From Sphingobacteriales bacterium 16-39-50 (lineage in GTDB: Bacteria; Bacteroidota; Bacteroidia; Sphingobacteriales; Sphingobacteriaceae): DNA of 64,000 nucleotides. The stretch's first letter is position 1; each line of letters starts with the position of its first letter. A model generated the notes under the pieces. The model was not told the DNA's origin. It saw nothing but the letters and a program-made list of their open reading frames with translations, and ran no database searches. This document shows positions 38,844 to 47,283 of the stretch, in pieces. The DNA lies in assembly GCA_002257025.1 (NCBI GenBank), contig NCHA01000002.1, forward strand, positions 62,001 through 126,000. The letters run 5' to 3'. Both the position numbers and the translations under genes were made by a program.

Positions 38844-39257
38844 TTAGTGAGGTAATTTATTCTTGATTAGTCCGTAAAGATAGGTTCCAACTATTGCAAA
38901 GAAAAATACAATTGCCATAGCCCAATAACCATATCCAATATTCACTACCATTGGCCCCGGACAAGCACCACTCAATGCCCAGCCGAGTCCGAAGATCGAG
39001 CCTCCAATAAGGTAACGCGCAACAGATTTTTCTTTCGGATTAAACATAATTGGGTTACCATGATAATCTCTCATACGAAACCTTTTGATTAAAGCTACAC
39101 CCGCTACACCCAGGGTAACAGCAGTTCCAATAATTCCGTACATATGAAAAGCCTGAAATCGGAACATTTCCTGAATCCTGTACCAGGAAACCGCCTCAGA
39201 TTTCGTCATTACGATACCGAAAACTATACCCAGCAATAAAAATTTTATAAATTTCAT
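38844..39257 (-). CDS. YeeE/YedE transporter, C-terminal half (split gene)
   Basis: A 137-residue membrane protein with four helices and the ALSGACPGPM motif, whose cysteine lies in the thiosulfate pathway of fused YeeE. Fused homologues carry both halves in one polypeptide; here the halves are separate genes three bases apart. It most likely forms a thiosulfate or sulfur-compound channel with its neighbour. Confidence 0.85.
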   Translation of the reverse strand: MKFIKFLLLGIVFGIVMTKSEAVSWYRIQEMFRFQAFHMYGIIGTAVTLGVAGVALIKRFRMRDYHGNPIMFNPKEKSVARYLIGGSIFGLGWALSGACPGPMVVNIGYGYWAMAIVFFFAIVGTYLYGLIKNKLPH

Positions 39258-39260
39258 ATC

Positions 39261-39815
39261 TTAAAATATTAAAGGAAAAAATAAATAGGTCATCAGTAAC
39301 CCCCCGATAAAAAAGCCCATTACTGCTATTAATGATGGAACCTGAAGATCTGATAAACCGCTGATTGCGTGACCAGAAGTACATCCCCCGGCATAACGGG
39401 ATCCAAATCCAACCATTAAACCTCCAAAAGCAAGAAGAAGGAATCCTTTGATGGATAAAACCGCATCAAGTCCGAAAAGTTCAGCAGGTTGCAGGGATTC
39501 AGGAGCAGCAATGCCCAATTTTGATAAATCCTGAATCGTTGCTTCAGAAATAAGAACCGGAGCATCTGTAGACAAAAATTCTCTGGCGATAAAACCTCCT
39601 AAAATTGCTCCTACAAGAAATACCAGATTCCAGGTTTGTGCTTTCCAGTTAAAATCAAAAAATTTAGCTGATTTGCCAAGACCTGCAGCTCCACAGATCG
39701 TTCTTAAATTTGAAGAAAATCCGAAGGACTGTCCGAAATACAATAAAAAGAACATGATAGCTGCTATCATTATCCCGGAGAACCACCAGGACCATGGTTG
39801 TAATATAAATTCCAT
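39261..39815 (-). CDS. YeeE/YedE transporter, N-terminal half (split gene)
   Basis: A 184-residue membrane protein with about five helices. LRTICGA and YAGGCTSGHAISG hold the conserved cysteines of the YeeE/YedE family. It is translated just before the second half and probably assembles with it. Position beside TsdA-like and SoxB-like genes supports thiosulfate as substrate. Confidence 0.87.
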   Translation of the reverse strand: MEFILQPWSWWFSGIMIAAIMFFLLYFGQSFGFSSNLRTICGAAGLGKSAKFFDFNWKAQTWNLVFLVGAILGGFIAREFLSTDAPVLISEATIQDLSKLGIAAPESLQPAELFGLDAVLSIKGFLLLAFGGLMVGFGSRYAGGCTSGHAISGLSDLQVPSLIAVMGFFIGGLLMTYLFFPLIF

Positions 39816-39824
39816 TATCTATTT

Positions 39825-40661
39825 TTAGTTGTTTAGGTGAAAGGAAATAATCGGCTTGAAGAGATGATTAATCAATTTTTCTGTTGCACTCTGATGGAAT
39901 AATCCACCTTTACCATGTGTACCAATACAAACGATATCCATATTGATCATCTGGTTGAAATGTACAACTCCATTCTCTACATCTTTATCATTGATCAGGT
40001 GACACTGAAAATTTGAAATACCATTTAATTCAGCGAACTGAATCATTTGAGCTTCAACTTTTGCCTTCTCCGCATCTACACTTCCTGAAGTGATTTGAAG
40101 CAGGTGCATTTTAGGATCAAATGCCTTTATCAGTTTCTGCATTAATACAAGATTTTCTTTTGCCGGCTGACTAAAGTTATGTACCAGCAGAATATTCCGG
40201 ATCTGAAGGTCAGAGCGATCACACATCAAAGAAAGTAATGGTGTCTTAGATTTACGAGCTATGATCTGTGTTTCTGAACCCGAAAGCTTTTCCTTCAAAC
40301 CGCTGGCGCCTTTGGTTCCCATCACGATCAGATCGAAATGATTAGATTCTGTAAACTTTAAAATCGCATCGGTAGTTTTACCAAGTACAAGGTGGGTATT
40401 TATATGATCGCCATACAATACTTTCAGATTTGCAAGCTTTCTTTCCGCAATATCTTTCTGTTTTGTTACGTAATTAACATCTATTTCACCACAGGTTTGA
40501 ATATTTCCGGCTGAATCCAATGTCACGGTATCAGGCACATTCAAGACATGCAAAAAATGAATATCAATTGCAGTTTTCTCTTCAAGTCTCTGGACCATCA
40601 GGTAAGCAAATTCTGCCTGAACAGAAAAATCTGTTGGAATTATGATTTTTAGTGTCTCCAT
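39825..40661 (-). CDS. Tandem universal stress protein (UspA family)
   Basis: About 278 residues holding two Usp domains. The first ends with VMGTKGASGLKEKLSGSETQII, the G-2x-G-9x-G(S/T) ATP-binding pattern. The second has IGTHGKGGLFHQSATEKLI. The start is the ATG at 40661 (METLKIIIPTDFS). It is 9 bp before the YeeE-type genes in the same run. Usp proteins are common beside sulfur-transfer genes in this phylum; the role here is not known. Confidence 0.83.
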   Translation of the reverse strand: METLKIIIPTDFSVQAEFAYLMVQRLEEKTAIDIHFLHVLNVPDTVTLDSAGNIQTCGEIDVNYVTKQKDIAERKLANLKVLYGDHINTHLVLGKTTDAILKFTESNHFDLIVMGTKGASGLKEKLSGSETQIIARKSKTPLLSLMCDRSDLQIRNILLVHNFSQPAKENLVLMQKLIKAFDPKMHLLQITSGSVDAEKAKVEAQMIQFAELNGISNFQCHLINDKDVENGVVHFNQMINMDIVCIGTHGKGGLFHQSATEKLINHLFKPIISFHLNN

Positions 40662-40678
40662 TTTGATCAAATATTAAA

Positions 40679-40924
40679 TTAATTCATTGAAACATTCTGC
40701 CAGGCACCCTGATTCTCAATATTTGAAATACCCGCTTGTAAAAGGATACTTCTGGCAATATTGGCTCTGTTACCACTTCTGCATACCAAAATAACCTTAT
40801 CAAATTGACGCAGGCTATCAATATAGTTTTCAATTTTATCAAGAGGATAATTTACACTGCCTTCTGCATGTCCATCCAGATTGAACTCATCTGTTGTTCT
40901 TACATCTACTACTATTGTCTTCAT
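40679..40924 (-). CDS. Single-domain rhodanese (sulfurtransferase)
   Basis: An 81-residue cytoplasmic rhodanese domain that is short for the family. The active-site loop is CRSGNR, with a catalytic cysteine that carries a persulfide. The substrate loop begins DVRTTDEFNLDGH. It lies 17 bp upstream of the Usp gene. Likely sulfur acceptor or donor in the persulfide relay. Confidence 0.88.
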   Translation of the reverse strand: MKTIVVDVRTTDEFNLDGHAEGSVNYPLDKIENYIDSLRQFDKVILVCRSGNRANIARSILLQAGISNIENQGAWQNVSMN

Positions 40925-40999
40925 TTTTAATTTTTTATTGTGCTCGAATTAATTCAGTCCGGTGTTTAAAACATTAAACCGATACTTTAATACTCAAAA

Positions 41000-41311
41000 T
41001 TAACTTACAAACTGATTCACAATTTCTACAGTACCTCCATTCACAACATTTGCAAATCCGTTTTGCTCCAGAAAAGATTTTGCCTGTGAGCTTCTGTTAC
41101 CGCTCCTGCAAAAAACAATGATGTGCTTCTTGTTTTTGAATTTTGCCAATTGCGATGGTATGCTGTCAAGAGGAATATTTACAGAACCCTTTACATGGTT
41201 CTGAGAAAATTCACGTGGAGATCTGACATCAACCAAATATGCTCCATCATTTATAATTCCGGTAAGATCCTGCTTTGCAGAACTTCCAAATAACCAAGTC
41301 AATATGCCCAT
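41000..41311 (-). CDS. Single-domain rhodanese (sulfurtransferase)
   Basis: A 103-residue rhodanese with the loop CRSGNRSSQ and DVRSPREFSQNHVKGSVNIPL. It is spaced 9 bp from thioredoxin, so sulfane sulfur loaded on its cysteine could be released by thioredoxin as sulfide. It is similar to but clearly distinct from the next rhodanese. Confidence 0.9.
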   Translation of the reverse strand: MGILTWLFGSSAKQDLTGIINDGAYLVDVRSPREFSQNHVKGSVNIPLDSIPSQLAKFKNKKHIIVFCRSGNRSSQAKSFLEQNGFANVVNGGTVEIVNQFVS

Positions 41312-41320
41312 GATCTTAAT

Positions 41321-41617
41321 TTAAACTGTAAATTTTTTAATCACACCAACTAATCCGTTCTTCTGAACGACACCACTTTGCCGCCACAATACTTTTCCCT
41401 GTTTAAATAATATCAGGGTTGGAACGCCCTGAACCTGGTATGCTGCAGCGGCCTGGGGATTTTTATCGACGTCAACTTTCAGGATACTGACAGCATCCCC
41501 TACTTCTTGTTTAACATCTTTTAATATTGGTGCCATAACCTTACATGGTCCGCACCATTCTGCAAAAAAATCAACAAGCACCGGCTTGTCCGATTCTATT
41601 AATTCATTGAATGTCAT
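41321..41617 (-). CDS. trxA: Thioredoxin
   Basis: A 98-residue canonical thioredoxin with WCGPC at 21-25 and the cis-proline in GVPTLILFK. It is the second gene of the operon whose promoter has a Crp/Fnr-type palindrome. It can reduce persulfides on the adjacent rhodanese and protein disulfides generally. It is probably a pathway-specific copy rather than the only housekeeping thioredoxin. Confidence 0.92.
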   Translation of the reverse strand: MTFNELIESDKPVLVDFFAEWCGPCKVMAPILKDVKQEVGDAVSILKVDVDKNPQAAAAYQVQGVPTLILFKQGKVLWRQSGVVQKNGLVGVIKKFTV

Positions 41618-41623
41618 AGCTGT

Positions 41624-41860
41624 TTATTTAACTTCTTCATAGCTTATTTCTTTCGATTCGGTATCGTTTTTGGCAGGAGGAGCAGCACATGCACCAGCAC
41701 CGCAGCAAGAGGCATTAAAAACAGCCATTCCTGTAAAAAGTAAACCTATCAAACCAAACAATATATCCGCAGCCATCACAGCCTGAACCAGAATCACTAG
41801 TCCAATTCCCAAACGAAGAAATCTGATAATGTTCCAGTTGCTAAAAATTAACTCTTTCAT
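41624..41860 (-). CDS. DUF2892/YgaP-type membrane protein with Cys-rich tail
   Basis: A 78-residue membrane protein with two helices of the inner-membrane rhodanese YgaP anchor type, here without its own rhodanese domain. Behind the second helix comes NASCCGAGACAAP, with three cysteines that could bind a metal or carry sulfur. It is first in the operon DUF2892-trxA-rhodanese. It may recruit the separate rhodanese to the membrane. Confidence 0.72.
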   Translation of the reverse strand: MKELIFSNWNIIRFLRLGIGLVILVQAVMAADILFGLIGLLFTGMAVFNASCCGAGACAAPPAKNDTESKEISYEEVK

Positions 41861-41890
41861 GTGAATATGTTGTTATGCTAAATTATATAA

Positions 41891-41934
41891 CAAAAATAAG
41901 GACTGCTACCTGCGATCTGAGTAACAAAGGTTAC
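41891..41934 (-). promoter_or_regulatory. Crp/Fnr-type promoter of the thioredoxin/rhodanese operon
   Basis: The perfect palindrome GTAAC-AAAG-GTTAC lies at 41921-41934. On the minus strand the -7 element TATTTTTG (41898-41891) is a perfect TAnnTTTG. The centres are 33 bp apart, so the palindrome is centred about 41 bp before the inferred start, a class II activator position. The operon start codon is at 41860. Confidence 0.75.
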
Positions 41935-41951
41935 AAATGAAATTTTCAGAT

Positions 41952-42257
41952 TCAGCTGTTGTCATCCGGGATATAATTCCCGATATGCTTGCGGTTATTC
42001 CTGAGTTTCCGTTTTTGATGGTAAAACCTGTAAAGGCCGATAAAAAATATCAGCAAAGCGATTACCCAGAAAGCGATTTCCAGATACCATCCATAGCTGA
42101 GGTTTAACAGGCTGTTTAGCGTCATGCCCGCGATAGCAAAATATAAAGAGGTTCTCACAAAAGCCAGCAGGGTTCTGTCAATTGCCATATCAGTCCTCTC
42201 TATCGCCAGATTTTCACGGAGGATAAGATCCTTATTTAGAACTTCATTTGATTTCAT
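41952..42257 (-). CDS. DUF202/YidH-family membrane protein
   Basis: A 101-residue protein with the family block LAIERTDMAIDRTLLAFVRTSLYFAIAGMTL and two membrane helices. Function is unknown. It follows the MFS gene by 9 bp and is probably cotranscribed with it. Confidence 0.78.
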   Translation of the reverse strand: MKSNEVLNKDLILRENLAIERTDMAIDRTLLAFVRTSLYFAIAGMTLNSLLNLSYGWYLEIAFWVIALLIFFIGLYRFYHQKRKLRNNRKHIGNYIPDDNS

Positions 42258-42266
42258 AGGCCTTTT

Positions 42267-43499
42267 TCAATATACCGGGACGCAATAATCACTTTTCCAG
42301 AATAGTTTATTTGTACAGCACATCCGCCGGTTAGCTATCACTCCTGCTGTAGCTGTTATGGCAGCCACGATGAAAAGGGCGTTAACAATTCCAAAGGCAT
42401 CTGCTAATATCCCACTTAAAATGGCTCCAAAAACATAACCACTATCTCTCCAAAGTCTGAATATGCTCAGGCTTTCGGCGCGTTGTGTAGGATGTGTCCA
42501 TTCAGCTATAACTGATAAAAAATTAGGATAGACCAAAGCTGTTCCGAATCCAAGCAGTACTGATGCGAGTATTAAGAAGGGCAAAGAACTTGTCAGTGCA
42601 ATAATAATTATGGCAAGAGCCTGCAACAACATTCCTGAAGTGATAATCTGTTTTTTACAGTGACTGTCCCCCAGCTTTCCGGTAAATAATTGCGAAATCC
42701 CCCAAACAGCAGGGTAAATTCCTGCAATAATTCCAATCTGGCCTATTCCAAAACCTTTTTGCATAAGCAATACAGGCAATAGACCCCAGACTACCCCGTC
42801 GTTCAGATTATTCACCAGACCATTTAAAGTTACCGAACCCAAATTTTGATGTTTCCAGCTTGTTTCCCTCCATACATTCTGCAGTAAAGGGACTTTGCTC
42901 GTCAGACTTTCTGCATTTACGAAATGGGTGGTGTCCTTAACCAGGAAAATTGTGGTCAATAAGCCAGCTATTGAAAATATAACGCCGGGAATAAAGGGAA
43001 AAAATGCGTAACCATAATCGAGTGCGATTGAACTTGCCAGCCAGGCAGCCAAACCTACCGAAAGGTATCCCGCAAATTCATTGATTCCCATCGCAAGGCC
43101 CCGGTTCTTTGATCCAACGAGATCAATTTTCATAATTACAGTTGCACTCCAGGCCAGACCCTGGTTTATCCCTAGTAAAATATTAGCCGCGATAACCCAG
43201 TTCCAGTTTGGTGCGTACATTAATAAGAAAGGCACCGGAATTGCAGCAATCCAGCCAATAATCAGGATAGTTTTACGACTTAGTTTTTTGGAAAGCTGAG
43301 CAACAGCATAATTACTCAGGGATTTACTGATACCGAATGCAATAATGAAAGACATTAAGGCAGTGTTGGCATTGATACCGAACTCCAGTTTCCCGAAATT
43401 AGGCATGATCGACCGTTCCAGGCCAACCATCGCACCGACAAAGGCATTCACCAATACCAGCAATGCAAATTGATATCTGTTTTTATGTAAACCCTGCAT
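42267..43499 (-). CDS. MFS transporter of the sulfur island
   Basis: A 410-residue protein with about 12 helices, including ANILLGINQGLAWSATVIMKIDLVG and the ILLGFGTALVYPNFLSVIAEW helix. It does not carry clear drug-efflux motifs and resembles uncharacterised MFS proteins. It lies between a CstB-like gene and the DUF202 gene. A sulfur compound or metabolite export role is possible by context only. Confidence 0.7.
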   Translation of the reverse strand: MQGLHKNRYQFALLVLVNAFVGAMVGLERSIMPNFGKLEFGINANTALMSFIIAFGISKSLSNYAVAQLSKKLSRKTILIIGWIAAIPVPFLLMYAPNWNWVIAANILLGINQGLAWSATVIMKIDLVGSKNRGLAMGINEFAGYLSVGLAAWLASSIALDYGYAFFPFIPGVIFSIAGLLTTIFLVKDTTHFVNAESLTSKVPLLQNVWRETSWKHQNLGSVTLNGLVNNLNDGVVWGLLPVLLMQKGFGIGQIGIIAGIYPAVWGISQLFTGKLGDSHCKKQIITSGMLLQALAIIIIALTSSLPFLILASVLLGFGTALVYPNFLSVIAEWTHPTQRAESLSIFRLWRDSGYVFGAILSGILADAFGIVNALFIVAAITATAGVIANRRMCCTNKLFWKSDYCVPVY

Positions 43500-43543
43500 A
43501 ATTCAATTTAAGCATAAATCAAGAACTCAGAAGTATTATTAAT

Positions 43544-43575
43544 CAAAAGGAGGTATTTAAAAACACCTCCCTTTG
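43544..43575 (-). terminator. Probable terminator after the CstB-like gene 1
   Basis: On the minus strand, CAAAGGGAGGT pairs with ACCTCCTTTTG (10 of 11 bp) around a ten-base loop and ends in CTTTTG. It lies between the stop at 43602 and the MFS start at 43499, so part of the transcripts may stop before the MFS gene. Confidence 0.55.
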
Positions 43576-43601
43576 AAAATTCAGAAAGATATATCAGCAG
43601 A

Positions 43602-45017
43602 TCAGGCAGGCATCACCTTACTCTGGCAAACAAAATCTGTTTTTGGAATATTGGTACTACTGATTGCTCCAAATCCGCCGGCTATTTCTGTGAAGTTTCT
43701 ATAACCTCTTGCCTGAAGAATTGATGCAGCCATCATACTGCGGTAACCACCGGCACAATGTAAGAAGAAATGCTGCTTAGGATTTACATCTTTAATCCAT
43801 TCATTTATATAGGCAAGAGGTCTGTTGTAAGCATTTTCGACATGTTCGGCTGCATATTCACTTTCTCTGCGTACATCAAGTACCATGTCCTTTTCAGGTC
43901 TGAATTCCTTCGCAAACTGCTCAGCAGTAATACGATCAACTACATCAGCTTCTTTACCTGAATCTAACCAGGCTTTAAATCCACCTTTTAAGTGTCCCAG
44001 AATATTGTCAAAACCTACACGGCTTAGACGGGTAACTGCTTCTTGCTCATTTCCTTCATCAGTTACCAATAAAATGGCTTGTTTTACATCGACTATCAGT
44101 GCTCCAACCCATGGTGCAAAATCACCACCAAGGCCAATATTTACCGATTGCGGGATAAATCCTTTGTAGAAAATTGTATTATCTCTGGTATCCAGGATCA
44201 GTGCATCCGTGTTTTCAGCTGCTGCTTCAAACTCATCAGGGCTCAGAGCTCTCATACCATTGTTTAAGACGGTATCAAAACTTTCGTATCCTTTCTTATT
44301 CATGGCAACATTTAATCCAAAATAAGCAGGAGGCGGTAGAAGGCCTTCTGTAACAGCTTTCACAAAAGATTCTTTATCCGGCTGATTCAATGCATAATTT
44401 ACCCGCTTTTGGTTACCCAAAGTATCTACGGTTTCTTTCATCATATTTTTACCACAGGCACTGCCGGCACCATGAGCAGGGTATACTATCACATCATCTG
44501 CCAAAGGCATTATTTTAGTATTAAGGCTTTCATAGAGTAAACCGGCAAGTTCATCCTGTGTCATATGTGCTGCCTTCTGGGCAAGGTCCGGACGACCTAC
44601 ATCACCCAAAAACAAAGTATCGCCACTAAAAATACAATGGTCTTTTCCTGTTTCATCTTTCAATAAGAAAGTTGTGCTTTCCATCGTATGACCCGGAGTA
44701 TGCAAAACTTTGATCGTAATATCACCTATCTTAAATTCCTGTCCGTCGCTTGCAGAAATACATTCAAATTCGCAGGCTGCATTGGGACCATAAACAATTG
44801 GAGCTCCTGTTTTCCTGCTCAGATCAACGTGACCGCTGACAAAATCGGCATGAAAGTGAGTTTCAAAAATGTATTTTAGTTTAACCCCATCTTTGTTAAG
44901 TCTGCTAAGATAAGGCTCCACCTCACGAAGTGGATCTATAATGGCAGCTTCGCCATTGCTGGTGATGTAATACGCACCTTGTGCCAAACATCCGGTGTAA
45001 ATTTGCTCTACATTCAT
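43602..45017 (-). CDS. CstB-like persulfide dioxygenase/pseudo-rhodanese/rhodanese fusion 1
   Basis: About 471 residues. The metallo-beta-lactamase domain has ETHFHADF and HTPGHT motifs plus FSGDTLFLGDVGRPDL of persulfide dioxygenases. A first rhodanese domain lacks the active cysteine; the second keeps it (LHCAGGYRS). This is the CstB layout, an enzyme that turns persulfide into thiosulfate. The ATG at 45017 (MNVEQIYTG) fits paralogue 2 and its promoter; a longer in-frame start at 45062 would remove the spacing between gene and promoter. Confidence 0.9.
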   Translation of the reverse strand: MNVEQIYTGCLAQGAYYITSNGEAAIIDPLREVEPYLSRLNKDGVKLKYIFETHFHADFVSGHVDLSRKTGAPIVYGPNAACEFECISASDGQEFKIGDITIKVLHTPGHTMESTTFLLKDETGKDHCIFSGDTLFLGDVGRPDLAQKAAHMTQDELAGLLYESLNTKIMPLADDVIVYPAHGAGSACGKNMMKETVDTLGNQKRVNYALNQPDKESFVKAVTEGLLPPPAYFGLNVAMNKKGYESFDTVLNNGMRALSPDEFEAAAENTDALILDTRDNTIFYKGFIPQSVNIGLGGDFAPWVGALIVDVKQAILLVTDEGNEQEAVTRLSRVGFDNILGHLKGGFKAWLDSGKEADVVDRITAEQFAKEFRPEKDMVLDVRRESEYAAEHVENAYNRPLAYINEWIKDVNPKQHFFLHCAGGYRSMMAASILQARGYRNFTEIAGGFGAISSTNIPKTDFVCQSKVMPA

Positions 45018-45036
45018 TTTGTTAATTTTGATACTA

Positions 45037-45080
45037 CAAAAATCGTGAATATTAGCAGTCATAACGGTAACATTTGTTGC
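45037..45080 (-). promoter_or_regulatory. Crp/Fnr-type promoter of CstB-like gene 1
   Basis: GTAAC-ATTT-GTTGC at 45067-45080 differs from the palindrome by one base. The minus-strand -7 element is GATTTTTG (45044-45037). The centres are 33 bp apart, and the start codon is at 45017. Confidence 0.7.
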
Positions 45081-45083
45081 AAA

Positions 45084-45115
45084 TAAAAAATTCGCCGGAA
45101 ATGAATCCGGCGAAT
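45084..45115 (-). terminator. Intrinsic terminator after CstB-like gene 2
   Basis: A perfect 10-bp stem ATTCGCCGGA/TCCGGCGAAT with a six-base loop is followed, on the minus strand, by a run of T. It lies 28 bp after the gene-2 stop and immediately before the promoter of gene 1. The two paralogues are therefore separate transcription units. Confidence 0.9.
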
Positions 45116-45143
45116 CCTAACACTCACCTTAAAGAACCCGATG

Positions 45144-46541
45144 TTATGAAACTAATGGTTCCCCTCTATTCACCCACTCATTAATACCACCTGAATAGTT
45201 GGCGATATTAGTAAAGCCATTTTTCACTAGAATTGAGTAGCCAATTGCGGCTCTGTCTCCACTCTGACAGTGAATCACCACCTTTTTATCTTTGCTGATC
45301 TTATCTAAGTTTTGAGGCAAAGTACCCACAAATACATTGTCAGCATTCGCTATGTGACCTGCATTAAATTCAGCAACACCCCTCAGATCTACGATCTGTA
45401 TATCTTCCTGCATCAGCTTTTTAGCTTCCTCAATCGATATCACATTTGCCTTTTCAAGTTTCCCGCCAGACTCGGTCCATACTGAAGTTGAAGGAACATA
45501 TCCATAGATATTGTCCAGTCCAATACGCATTAATTTTCTGGTCAGGTCATCAAGCTTTGATTCATCAGCAAGGATGATAAACTGCTCATCATATTTCAGG
45601 AACCAACCTGCCCATGTAGCAAAAGAGTTATTACCCTGTATATTCATGCTGCCCGGAATAAATCCTGCAGCAAAGTCAACTTTATCCCTTGCATCAAGTA
45701 CTTTCATACCTTTATCCATCGCTTCTTTTAAATCTGAAGCCGATAATTTCTGCAATGCAGGCACCTCTGTCAACAATGGACGATCAACTTTATTAAGTTT
45801 CTTCATCATTGCGAAATACTTAGGTGGCTCTGGCTGATCTGCTAAAAGATACTGAACGAATCCCTGCTCATCATTGTCGTACTGCAATGCCCAGTTTCTT
45901 ACCTTTTCATAACCAACTGTTGTACTTGGAACAGCTCCTAAAGCTTTTCCACATGCTGATCCTGCACCATGGCCCGGCCATACCTGAATAAAATCCGGCA
46001 ATGCTGAGAACTTATTGATCGACTTATACATTTCTTTGGCTCCGGCATTCATTGTACCTACTATACCCGCAGCTTTTTCGAGCAAATCAGGACGACCGAT
46101 ATCCCCTACGAATACAAAGTCGCCGGTAAATAACATCACAGGTTCCTTTGATGCAGGAGTATCTGTTAGAAGGAAGCTGATACTTTCGGGAGTATGCCCC
46201 GGAGTATGCATAACCTCAAAAATCAAATTACCCAGTTTCACTATCTGACCATCCTTTAAACCGATATGATCAAACTCGTACTCCCAACCTTCACCACCTT
46301 CATCTGAAAGATACATATCAGCACCTGTTAATTTGGCCAGCTCACGTGAACCGGAAAGGAAATCAGCGTGGATATGTGTTTCGAAGATATGAGTGATCTT
46401 CATATTGTTTGCCTGAGCAATTTCCAGGTAAGTATCCACATCACGCTTCGGATCAATAACTGCGGCTACTCCAGCTTTCTGACAGCCGATGAAATAACTT
46501 GCCTGTGCAAGGCTCTTATCATAAATGTGTTGAAAAAACAT
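45144..46541 (-). CDS. CstB-like persulfide dioxygenase/pseudo-rhodanese/rhodanese fusion 2
   Basis: A 465-residue paralogue of the neighbouring gene. It has FETHIHADFLSG, HTPGHTPES and GDFVFVGDIGRPDL in the metallo-beta-lactamase domain, an inactive central rhodanese without cysteine, and a C-terminal rhodanese with HCQSGDR. Both copies keep HxHxDF, in which the last metal-motif His of HxHxDH is replaced by Phe, as in persulfide dioxygenases of this type. The two copies have different catalytic loops (HCAGGYR versus HCQSGDR), which suggests different sulfur acceptors. Confidence 0.9.
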   Translation of the reverse strand: MFFQHIYDKSLAQASYFIGCQKAGVAAVIDPKRDVDTYLEIAQANNMKITHIFETHIHADFLSGSRELAKLTGADMYLSDEGGEGWEYEFDHIGLKDGQIVKLGNLIFEVMHTPGHTPESISFLLTDTPASKEPVMLFTGDFVFVGDIGRPDLLEKAAGIVGTMNAGAKEMYKSINKFSALPDFIQVWPGHGAGSACGKALGAVPSTTVGYEKVRNWALQYDNDEQGFVQYLLADQPEPPKYFAMMKKLNKVDRPLLTEVPALQKLSASDLKEAMDKGMKVLDARDKVDFAAGFIPGSMNIQGNNSFATWAGWFLKYDEQFIILADESKLDDLTRKLMRIGLDNIYGYVPSTSVWTESGGKLEKANVISIEEAKKLMQEDIQIVDLRGVAEFNAGHIANADNVFVGTLPQNLDKISKDKKVVIHCQSGDRAAIGYSILVKNGFTNIANYSGGINEWVNRGEPLVS

Positions 46542-46601
46542 ATTTTCTAATTTTTAGTTTTGAATTTATAGGTTAATTATTTTGTCTTTGAATTTCTTAT
46601 A

Positions 46602-46645
46602 CAAAGATCAGGACTAATCTGACAGTAGTCGGTAACATTGGTTAC
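46602..46645 (-). promoter_or_regulatory. Crp/Fnr-type promoter of CstB-like gene 2
   Basis: The perfect palindrome GTAAC-ATTG-GTTAC is at 46632-46645 and the minus-strand -7 element GATCTTTG is at 46609-46602. The centres are 33 bp apart. The start codon is at 46541, leaving a leader of roughly 55 bases. Confidence 0.72.
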
Positions 46646-46667
46646 AATCAACAAAAACAGAACAGCT

Positions 46668-47282
46668 TTATTTTTTCTCCAGAATTACAAATAATTCTGA
46701 ATCAGCACGTTTGGAGAAAGAATTATAGCAAGGCTCAAAAATTTTGAAATTAAAGGCATCTCCAAATAGTGTCAGATATTCAGTATCTGTTCCTCCAAAT
46801 GGTGGCCCCTGCGTTTCAAACTCTTTATTAAATAATACTCCTGCAATTTTTCCGCCCTCTACAAGAAGGCCTTTCATTGCATCTGCATAATTTTTACGCA
46901 GCTTCGGGTCGAGAGCACAAAAAAAGGTTTGTTCCAGAATCAGATCATACTCAGCTCTGTGAGTAAAGAAATCACCCAAAATTATCTTGATATTCTTGCT
47001 TGATTGAAATTTAGATCTTAATCCTTTAACCAGTTCAGGAGCGATATCAATGATAGTGATGTTCGTAAATCCTTTCTCCAATAGATATTCTGCCTCATAT
47101 GAGTTGCCGCATCCCGGAATTAGAATCCTCAGATTTTTATCAGTTAACTGATCTATGTAGTCCTTTATTGGAGGAGAAACCTGACCCAGATCCCAGCCGG
47201 TTTGGTTTGATCTGTAGCGTTCATTCCAAAAGTTCTTGTCCAGATCAGGCTCCCTGTTCATTTGAGCAGATTTACTTAACAT
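46668..47282 (-). CDS. TPMT-family thiol S-methyltransferase
   Basis: A 204-residue SAM methyltransferase with the TPMT signatures FWNERYRSNQTGWDLGQVSPP and LIPGCGNSYEAEYLLEKGF, and FFCALDP in the active region. Family members methylate sulfide, thiols, halides or thiopurines. Here, one base behind the TauE-type exporter gene, methylation of excess hydrogen sulfide or a small thiol is the likely job. It shares the Crp/Fnr-type promoter of the exporter. Confidence 0.85.
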   Translation of the reverse strand: MLSKSAQMNREPDLDKNFWNERYRSNQTGWDLGQVSPPIKDYIDQLTDKNLRILIPGCGNSYEAEYLLEKGFTNITIIDIAPELVKGLRSKFQSSKNIKIILGDFFTHRAEYDLILEQTFFCALDPKLRKNYADAMKGLLVEGGKIAGVLFNKEFETQGPPFGGTDTEYLTLFGDAFNFKIFEPCYNSFSKRADSELFVILEKK

Positions 47283-47283
47283 C

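Noticed and set aside
40925-40999. A fifth Crp/Fnr-type palindrome before the rhodanese-Usp-YeeE-TsdA run
   Set aside because: I looked for GTAAC-N4-GTTAC here and before the DsrE, porin and VIT1 genes and found none, so those genes are not assigned to the regulon directly.
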